Source: Lonsdalea britannica
Lineage (GTDB): Bacteria > Pseudomonadota > Gammaproteobacteria > Enterobacterales > Enterobacteriaceae
Length of the DNA: 9,927 bases
Assembly (NCBI RefSeq): GCF_946477055.1
Contig: NZ_CAMKXG010000130.1
Location: 1-9,927, forward strand
Reading direction: 5' to 3'
In this document: positions 7,005-9,927 of the stretch, piece by piece
How positions within the stretch are numbered: the first letter of the stretch is position 1
How the letters are laid out: each line of letters opens with the position of its first letter
The notes under the pieces: generated by a model
What the model was told of the DNA's origin: nothing
Databases searched by the model: none
Seen by the model: the letters and a program-made list of their open reading frames with translations, nothing else
Position numbers and translations under genes: made by a program

Positions 7005-7023
7005 TACATAATGTTGTTATGTA
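7005..7023. promoter_or_regulatory. perfect 7-5-7 palindrome
   Basis: TACATAA (7005-7011) and TTATGTA (7017-7023) are perfectly complementary around TGTTG. The size and symmetry fit a dimeric repressor or activator site. It lies six bases before the first Fur-like box. No known regulator is assigned. Confidence 0.3.
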
Positions 7024-7028
7024 TTTAT

Positions 7029-7059
7029 GACAATCATTATTGATTAGATAATTATTGCC
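7029..7059. promoter_or_regulatory. two Fur-like boxes
   Basis: GACAAT-C-ATTATT (7029-7041) and GATAAT-T-ATTGCC (7047-7059) each match the Fur core GATAAT-N-ATTATC at 10 of 12 positions and are 18 bp apart. Fur boxes often occur in overlapping or adjacent copies. The surrounding AT-rich sequence raises the chance of spurious matches. The nearest gene downstream is yqhA; a TATAAT box follows about 100 bp later. Confidence 0.3.
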
Positions 7060-7119
7060 GTGATTTCTTTATTCGAGACAGAGTCATTCTAATTCCAACA
7101 CCAGGGAACTTAGGTAGGA

Positions 7120-7167
7120 ATGAATGAAGACAATATCATTCAAGATCCATTGACCCGATATAATTAG
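7120..7167 (+). pseudogene. 15-codon frame, possible start of a decayed gene
   Basis: ATG at 7120-7122 follows AGGTAGGA and opens a frame reading MNEDNIIQDPLTRYN before TAG at 7165-7167. The ending QDPLTRY resembles the start of YghA-like short-chain dehydrogenases (E. coli YghA has KDPTTQY early in the protein), and yghA adjoins yqhA in E. coli. With only 15 codons this is weak evidence; it could be a leader peptide or chance. Confidence 0.25.
7159..7164 (+). promoter_or_regulatory. consensus -10 box (TATAAT)
   Basis: A perfect TATAAT lies 9 bases before a long hairpin, so a transcript starting at the usual distance would begin at or just before the hairpin (7174). No good -35 is present at 16-18 bp (TCATTC at 17 bp), so an activator would be needed, or the match is fortuitous. 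Confidence 0.3.
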
Positions 7168-7173
7168 CCATGC

Positions 7174-7225
7174 CAATCATATTGCCGCGTTGCCGTGAAA
7201 ATCTGGCGGCGCGGCAACATGATTG
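7174..7225 (+). repeat. long hairpin, 21-bp stem
   Basis: Positions 7174-7194 pair with 7205-7225 around a 10-nt loop (GTGAAAATCT). As plus-strand RNA the stem has 18 Watson-Crick pairs, two G-U pairs near the loop and one A-C mismatch. No T tract follows on either strand, so it is not a standard terminator. It lies 208 bp upstream of the yqhA start and right behind a TATAAT box. It may be a structured leader or small RNA, or a palindromic repeat element. I do not recognise it as an ERIC or REP element. Confidence 0.6.
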
Positions 7226-7432
7226 TTCGGCGCTCGGCGCTTATCCTCTCCTCGCAACGTCCTCTCACCGTCAGTCTCCGTTCTGTCGAAGTCCAGGGTG
7301 GATACCGGCGGTACGCCGCTCTATCATGATTCATGGGTCACCCAAGAAGCGCAAATTCGTTCACAAGGAAGTAACACTGAAACGCGAATTTTCGCTATCA
7401 TGCTTCCTTTCTACCTGCGACTGATGAGTACT

Positions 7433-7933
7433 ATGGAACGTTTTCTTGAGAATACGATGTACGCCGCCCGGTGGCTGTTGGCTCCGGTTTATCTTGGTTT
7501 ATCGCTGGGACTGCTGGCGCTGACCATCAAGTTTTTTCAGGAGATCTGGCATGTTCTGCCCAACATTTTTTCCGTGGCGGAATCTGATCTGGTCCTGACG
7601 CTGCTGTCGCTGGTGGATATGACACTGGTGGGTGGTTTACTGGTCATGGTGATGTTTTCAGGTTACGAAAATTTCGTCTCGGCTCTCGATATCGACGAGG
7701 GCAAAGAGAAGCTGAACTGGCTCGGCAAGATGGACTCCGGTTCGCTGAAAAATAAAGTGGCGGCCTCTATCGTCGCGATCTCTTCTATCCATTTACTGCG
7801 CGTGTTTATGGATGCCCGCAATGTCGCCGACAACAAGCTGATGTGGTACGTGATTATCCACCTGACTTTTGTGTTGTCCGCATTCGTGATGGGCTATTTG
7901 GACCAGCTGTCGCGTCGGGACAAAGACCACTGA
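7433..7933 (+). CDS. yqhA: YqhA, UPF0114 inner-membrane protein
   Basis: Conserved inner-membrane protein of unknown biochemical role. The 166 residues match E. coli YqhA (164) almost end to end: [20 protein letters not shown] at the start, [46 protein letters not shown], then [38 protein letters not shown], ending in a hydrophobic segment with [12 protein letters not shown]. Three or four membrane segments are apparent (about 16-36, 53-76, 108-125, 135-155). I place the start at ATG 7433-7435 by homology; no clear Shine-Dalgarno precedes it. The frame stays open upstream to 7223, but that extension has no family counterpart. An in-frame ATG 9 bases earlier (MSTMERF) is an alternative start. 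No convincing terminator follows. Confidence 0.9.
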   Translation: MERFLENTMYAARWLLAPVYLGLSLGLLALTIKFFQEIWHVLPNIFSVAESDLVLTLLSLVDMTLVGGLLVMVMFSGYENFVSALDIDEGKEKLNWLGKMDSGSLKNKVAASIVAISSIHLLRVFMDARNVADNKLMWYVIIHLTFVLSAFVMGYLDQLSRRDKDH

Positions 7934-7974
7934 TCTCTGGCGCGCTAACGTTTGCCAGTCACACAAGTACTTGC

Positions 7975-8017
7975 CCACAGAGTCAGGCGCGTTCGCCGCG
8001 GCGTACCGTCTCTGTGG
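7975..8017. repeat. inverted repeat between yqhA and gntK
   Basis: CCACAGAG (7975-7982) and CTCTGTGG (8010-8017) are perfect 8-base inverted arms around 27 bases of GC-rich sequence that can itself fold (CGCCGCGGCG). No T tract follows, so it is at best a Rho-assisted terminator or an mRNA 3' protective structure for yqhA. Confidence 0.3.
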
Positions 8018-8067
8018 CGCGCGAGTCCTCTCCAGGTCATTTTGAGGGTTTTGTCACAACTCTACAT

Positions 8068-8081
8068 TGTTACCGGTAACA
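8068..8081. promoter_or_regulatory. GntR operator 1
   Basis: TGTTACCGGTAACA is a perfect palindrome matching the known enterobacterial GntR operator core (TGTTACC-GGTAACA type). GntR represses gluconate genes and is released by gluconate. The site is 66 bp upstream of gntK. Confidence 0.88.
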
Positions 8082-8095
8082 TGTTATCGGTAACG
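8082..8095. promoter_or_regulatory. GntR operator 2
   Basis: TGTTATCGGTAACG directly abuts operator 1 with a 14-bp centre-to-centre distance. It differs from a perfect palindrome at two positions. Tandem operators near gntK promoters are known in E. coli, where GntR dimers can bind more than one site. The promoter itself is not clear; the region 8042-8105 offers only weak -35/-10 pairs. Confidence 0.78.
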
Positions 8096-8146
8096 GTGCT
8101 ACGATTATTGACATAACCGTTTTTATTCGATGGGTGGAGAGGAAGT

Positions 8147-8668
8147 ATGGCGGGTCAAAGCTTTATTCTGATGGGCGTGTCCAGTACGGGGAAATCATCA
8201 GTCGGCGAAGCGCTGGCGAAGGCTATCGGCGCCAAGTTTATCGACGGCGATGATTTGCACCCGCGCAACAATATCCTGAAAATGGCGGGGGGAGACCCGC
8301 TAAATGATGATGACCGCGCCCCGTGGCTGGAGCGCATCCGCGATGCGGCCTTCAGCCTTGAACGAAAAAATGAGATCGGCGTTATCGTCTGTTCGGCCCT
8401 GAAAAAGAAATATCGTGATCAAATCCGCTCGGGTAACGAGCATGTCACCTTTATCCATCTTTCCGGCTCCTTCGAACTGGTTCTGGCTCGCATGATGGCG
8501 CGCGAAGGCCACTTTATGCCCGCGGCGCTCTTAAAGAGCCAGTTCGATACCTTAGAAGTGCCGGGGAACAACGAACCCGATGTGATCACGGTCAGTATTG
8601 ATGGCAGTTTTGATGACGTAGTGAAGCGCTGCGTCATGGCGGTACGTGGGAGAGCGTGCCGTGCTTAA
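8147..8668 (+). CDS. gntK: gluconokinase GntK
   Basis: Cytosolic kinase converting gluconate plus ATP to 6-phosphogluconate. At 173 residues it matches the small P-loop GntK family (E. coli 175). Visible are the Walker A loop GVSSTGKSS (about 10-18), the substrate-region DGDDLHPRNNILKMAGGDPLNDDDRAPWL (about 33-61), IVCSALKKKYRD (about 79-90), and the lid region ARMMAREGHFMPAALLKSQFDTLE. The ATG follows a strong Shine-Dalgarno (GGAGAGGAAG). Two GntR operators just upstream indicate gluconate-inducible expression. edd begins 12 bases after the TAA, so the pair forms an operon. IdnK is the closest alternative family member, but the GntR operators and edd favour GntK. Confidence 0.95.
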   Translation: MAGQSFILMGVSSTGKSSVGEALAKAIGAKFIDGDDLHPRNNILKMAGGDPLNDDDRAPWLERIRDAAFSLERKNEIGVIVCSALKKKYRDQIRSGNEHVTFIHLSGSFELVLARMMAREGHFMPAALLKSQFDTLEVPGNNEPDVITVSIDGSFDDVVKRCVMAVRGRACRA

Positions 8669-8680
8669 ACGGAGGAATGA

Positions 8681-9927
8681 ATGAATAACAATAAAGTCAT
8701 TGAGCAAGTCACACGTCGTATTCTGGAGCGCAGCGAGGCGTCTCGCAGCCGCTATCTGGCGAAAACGGAAGCTCAGGCGGCGCAAGGCAAAACTCGTAGC
8801 CACCTGTCCTGCGGCAATCTGGCGCATACGGTCGCGGCCTGCCCCACCAGCCAGAAAGGCACGATTCTGGATTTCACCCGCGTCAATGTCGGCATCATCA
8901 CCGCCTATAACGACATGTTGAGCGCCCATCAGCCTTACGGCACCTATCCCGACAAGATGAAGAAAACGCTGTCTGAAATGGGGCACAGCGCGCAGATTGC
9001 CGGCGGTGTCCCGGCGATGTGTGATGGGGTGACGCAGGGGCAGGATGGTATGGATCTGTCGCTGTTCTCGCGCGATCTGATCGCTCAGGCGACGGCCGTT
9101 TCGCTGAGCCACAACACCTTTGATGCGACGCTGCTGCTGGGTATCTGCGACAAAATCGCGCCCGGACAGCTGATCGGCGCGCTGTCGTTCGGCCATCTGC
9201 CTTCGGCTTTCGTCCCGTCCGGCCCGATGTCCGCGGGCATCAGCAACGACGAGAAAGTGAAAGTCCGCCAGCAGTACGCCGCGGGGGAAGTCGGCAAGGC
9301 CGCGTTGCAGGACATGGAGTGCAACGCGTATCACTCGCCGGGCACTTGTACGTTCTACGGCACGGCCAACACGAACCAGCTGGTGTTTGAAGCGATGGGG
9401 CTGATGCTGCCCGGTTCTTCTTTTGTCGCGCCGAACGATCCGCTGCGAGCGGCCCTGACGGATAAAATCACCGCGCATATCGTCACTCAGGCCGACAACG
9501 GCACTCAATACCGACCGCTGTCGCGCGTTGTGGACGAAAAATCCATTGTTAACGGACTGGTCGCACTGCTGGCTTCCGGCGGAAGTACCAACCACTCTAT
9601 CCATCTGGTGGCGGTCGCGGCGGCGGCGGGTTACATCCTGACCTGGGATGATATCGAAGAACTGTCTCAGGTCGTGCCGCTGCTGGCGAAGATGTACCCG
9701 AACGGTCCGGCCGATATCAATGAATTCCAGCAGGCGGGTGGCGTACCGACGCTGATGAAAGCGCTGGCGGAGCGCGGTCTGCTGAACATGGACGCCACGC
9801 CGGTCTATGGCCGCATGGAAGACTATCTTTCAACGCCGCGCCTGCAGAATGGCGAAGTGGTTTTCGAACCTGCGGCTGACTCTTCCAACCCGAACGTCAT
9901 TTCTCTGCCCGGCACCCAGTTCAGCGT
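8681..9927 (+). CDS. edd: 6-phosphogluconate dehydratase Edd, C-terminus outside window
   Basis: Entner-Doudoroff enzyme dehydrating 6-phosphogluconate to KDPG with a [4Fe-4S] cluster (IlvD/Edd family). 415 codons are present; E. coli Edd has 603, so roughly 185 residues are missing at the right edge. Conserved blocks: CGNLAHTVAAC (about 44-54), TAYNDMLSAHQPY (about 74-86), AGGVPAMCDGVTQGQDGM (about 107-124), LLLGICDKIAPG with cluster cysteine C156, SPGTCTFYGTANTNQ with cluster cysteine C223 (E. coli C154 and C221), LASGGSTNHSIHLVA, and YPNGPADINEFQQAGGVPTLM. GGAGG lies 5 bases before the ATG; an overlapping ATG 4 bases earlier is out of frame and meets a stop after two codons. Co-transcription with gntK under GntR operators is inferred. 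In E. coli edd is instead paired with eda; whether eda follows here is outside the window. The 350-codon antisense frame is a shadow. Confidence 0.96.
   Translation, partial: MNNNKVIEQVTRRILERSEASRSRYLAKTEAQAAQGKTRSHLSCGNLAHTVAACPTSQKGTILDFTRVNVGIITAYNDMLSAHQPYGTYPDKMKKTLSEMGHSAQIAGGVPAMCDGVTQGQDGMDLSLFSRDLIAQATAVSLSHNTFDATLLLGICDKIAPGQLIGALSFGHLPSAFVPSGPMSAGISNDEKVKVRQQYAAGEVGKAALQDMECNAYHSPGTCTFYGTANTNQLVFEAMGLMLPGSSFVAPNDPLRAALTDKITAHIVTQADNGTQYRPLSRVVDEKSIVNGLVALLASGGSTNHSIHLVAVAAAAGYILTWDDIEELSQVVPLLAKMYPNGPADINEFQQAGGVPTLMKALAERGLLNMDATPVYGRMEDYLSTPRLQNGEVVFEPAADSSNPNVISLPGTQFS

Larger units (their letters stand above)
6753..7432. other. long non-coding region between the queF operon and yqhA
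   Basis: This 680-bp gap separates the divergent queF operon and yqhA. It holds an inverted repeat near the regulator start (6788-6802), a palindrome with TTGAC on both strands (6935-6952), another perfect palindrome (7005-7023), two Fur-like boxes (7029-7059), a 15-codon frame with a plausible ribosome binding site (7120-7167), a TATAAT box (7159-7164), and a long hairpin (7174-7225). An open frame runs into yqhA from 7223. No intact conventional gene or known RNA family is recognised. Confidence 0.6.

Noticed and set aside
7223..7432. 70-codon N-terminal extension of YqhA
   Set aside because: The E. coli family member starts at MERFLEN. The extension overlaps the end of a long hairpin and has no ribosome binding site or recognisable domain.
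8041..8058. Possible CRP site upstream of the GntR operators
   Set aside because: Only the right half (GTCACA) resembles the consensus; the left half does not match at the required spacing.
8108..8113. Perfect TTGACA upstream of gntK
   Set aside because: A -10 at 17 bp would fall at 8131-8136 (TGGGTG), which does not match and would place the RNA start at the ribosome binding site or start codon.
8552..9604. 350-codon minus-strand open frame opposite gntK/edd
   Set aside because: It lies opposite conserved Edd and GntK sequence. The very arginine- and glutamine-rich composition is typical of antisense frames in GC-rich genes.

Overview
The window looks like a chromosomal segment of a plant- or environment-associated member of Enterobacterales, possibly Pectobacteriaceae (Dickeya/Pectobacterium/Brenneria-like). 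The basis is a base composition of roughly 50% GC together with close relatives of E. coli FumA, AlkB, MdtG, QueF, YhhQ-type transporter, YqhA, GntK and Edd in an order different from E. coli. The genus assignment is an inference. I see no phage, insertion sequence, CRISPR array, tRNA or rRNA.

Layout, left to right. (1) 1-1390, minus: class I [4Fe-4S] fumarase (fumA), running off the left edge. (2) 1391-1925: AT-rich intergenic region with an ArcA-like site. (3) 1926-2543, plus: alkB, a DNA/RNA demethylase gene. An in-frame TGA interrupts it just before the conserved C-terminal 2-oxoglutarate-binding motif, which is still readable after the stop (2544-2582). (4) 2654-2860, minus: a small unrecognised gene with a strong ribosome binding site and its own terminator. 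(5) 3036-4235, minus: mdtG-type MFS drug efflux pump with a strong terminator. (6) 4415-6746, minus: a tightly packed three-gene operon. It reads HTH regulator with a degenerate LexA/CI-like C-terminal domain, then an N-terminally extended queuosine-precursor transporter (VUT/YhhQ family), then QueF (preQ0 reductase). (7) 6753-7432: a long non-coding region with several palindromes, two Fur-like boxes, a consensus -10 box directly followed by a 21-bp hairpin, and possible remnants of a decayed gene. (8) 7433-7933, plus: yqhA inner-membrane protein. (9) 8068-8095: two abutting GntR-type operators. (10) 8147-8668 and 8681 to the right edge, plus: gluconate kinase gntK and 6-phosphogluconate dehydratase edd as one operon, giving gluconate to 6-phosphogluconate to KDPG (Entner-Doudoroff pathway).

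The most coherent candidate system is the regulator-transporter-QueF operon. The transporter would bring in a deazaguanine precursor (preQ0/preQ1 type), QueF would reduce preQ0 to preQ1 for tRNA queuosine synthesis, and the first gene would control the unit. The gene families are recognised from sequence. Their joint role and the regulation are inferred.
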